35,338 nt of DNA from Chloroflexota bacterium (GTDB lineage Bacteria > Chloroflexota > Dehalococcoidia > SHYD01). The stretch lies in assembly GCA_016190485.1 (NCBI GenBank), contig JACPQN010000126.1, forward strand, positions 1-35,338, written 5' to 3'. Shown here in pieces: positions 34,417 through 35,338 of this stretch. Each line of letters opens with the position of its first letter. Position 1 is the stretch's first letter. Under the pieces are notes generated by a model. That model was given only the letters and a program-made list of their open reading frames with translations, did no database searches and was not told the DNA's origin. Both the position numbers and the translations under genes were made by a program.

Positions 34417-34965
34417 CTAGATGGGGAGCTGTTGCGCCTGCGGGTTGGGATCCACCTCAAAGGCGTTGAGGGGCACGGCGATCATGAAGAAGTAGCCCAC
34501 CGTCGCCGCCAGCTCCACGGTACCCTTGACGCCGAAGTGATCCATGGCCGCCTTGTAGGTGGCGTCCTTCACGTGGTGGTTGCCGGAGCAGAGCTGCTGG
34601 CAGAAATCGGCCACGATCTGCTCCTCCGGCGAAAGCGACGGCAGGGCCCGACGCTCTCGCACCGCGTCGATGATTTCGTCCCGCACGCCCGCCCGCTGCG
34701 CCTGTCCCGACCATGCCGCCCACTCAAAGGGGCAGTCCAAAGCCCGCGAGGCAATGATGGCGGCGAAGGTCCGGACTGCCACCGGCAGGATGGATTCAAA
34801 CCGGATGTACGCGCCCACGTCGGCCACCCGCGCCGCCAGGTCTGCGCTGTTCAGCAGCACGGTGAAAGGCCCGGAGATGTCTCCTCTGGTCTTGGTGATG
34901 GCATCGTAGAAGCGATGCTCCTCCGCCGGCAACTGCTCTTTCTTGACTGGGGCTAACCGCGCCAT
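34417..34965 (-). CDS. Carboxymuconolactone decarboxylase (AhpD-like) family protein
   Basis: MARLAPVKKEQLPAEEHRFYDAI...RTFAAIIASRALDCPFEWAAWSGQAQRAGVRDEIIDAVRERRALPSLSPEEQIVADFCQQL; AGGGAGGAG RBS. Confidence 0.88.
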   Translation of the reverse strand: MARLAPVKKEQLPAEEHRFYDAITKTRGDISGPFTVLLNSADLAARVADVGAYIRFESILPVAVRTFAAIIASRALDCPFEWAAWSGQAQRAGVRDEIIDAVRERRALPSLSPEEQIVADFCQQLCSGNHHVKDATYKAAMDHFGVKGTVELAATVGYFFMIAVPLNAFEVDPNPQAQQLPI

Positions 34966-35338
34966 ACGCTCCTCCCTCTCTTTAGTGAACACGCTCAGCT
35001 TTCTTGTGCATGCGTCCCGCGTACCGATGGCACTGTACGTGCAGGCATCCCCTGTGTCAACCGCGGCCTCCACGGGGTAGCTGCCTTGAAAATAGCCTTT
35101 TCATCCGCGGTGGTGGCCTTTGGCCATGTCCTACTGTTCAGACTTGCGGAAGCGAGCTCCACCCGACCACCCCGCGACCCTCACCCCCTGACCTCCTCTT
35201 CCTGGCCAGGAAGAGGGGGAAGAGAGAAATCTTTCGAGGGGACACTCCTTCGGCAGGCTCAGGACAAGCCCTCGGGCTCCCTGGCAAAAGGGCTGCCGCC
35301 CTTCTGCACTTCCCGCGGGGCGCTGCCGAGGGTCGGCC

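Overview
This 35.3 kb, GC-rich bacterial window looks Chloroflexota-like (an inference from gene style only). It is a mostly housekeeping chromosome: tRNA-Gln, aquaporin, threonine aldolase, lspA, rluD-type synthase, gltX, endonuclease III, trmO, purA, murJ, rfaE2-type nucleotidyltransferase, CaiB/BaiF CoA-transferases and a Kelch lipoprotein. Accessory cargo interrupts it. Three observations stand out. (1) The ORF track misses a minus-strand gene at 17612-17887. It encodes a heavy-metal-associated (HMA)-like domain in which both cysteines of the expected CxxC are in-frame UGA codons (F-UGA-K-G-UGA-F). It has a strong RBS and a SECIS-like hairpin just downstream, making it a candidate U-x-x-U selenoprotein. 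(2) About 1.5 kb away, a thiolase-like gene (19343-20530) becomes full length (~395 aa) only if two in-frame UGAs are read through. One UGA is at the Cys position of the 'HDCF/YDCF' motif, and each is followed by a hairpin with the same geometry. (3) The space between the convergent genes gltX and a dinB-like gene holds a mosaic of defence-like cargo: an AAA ATPase plus a DUF4276-like partner, an AbrB/PIN toxin-antitoxin pair, and a TIR protein with an unknown C-terminal domain. This cargo is punctuated by allelic 'tail' remnants of gltX and dinB, consistent with a recombination-driven cargo-exchange hotspot. A similar tail duplication occurs at endonuclease III. No database search was possible. 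Family calls are from motif recognition and prior novelty is not established.
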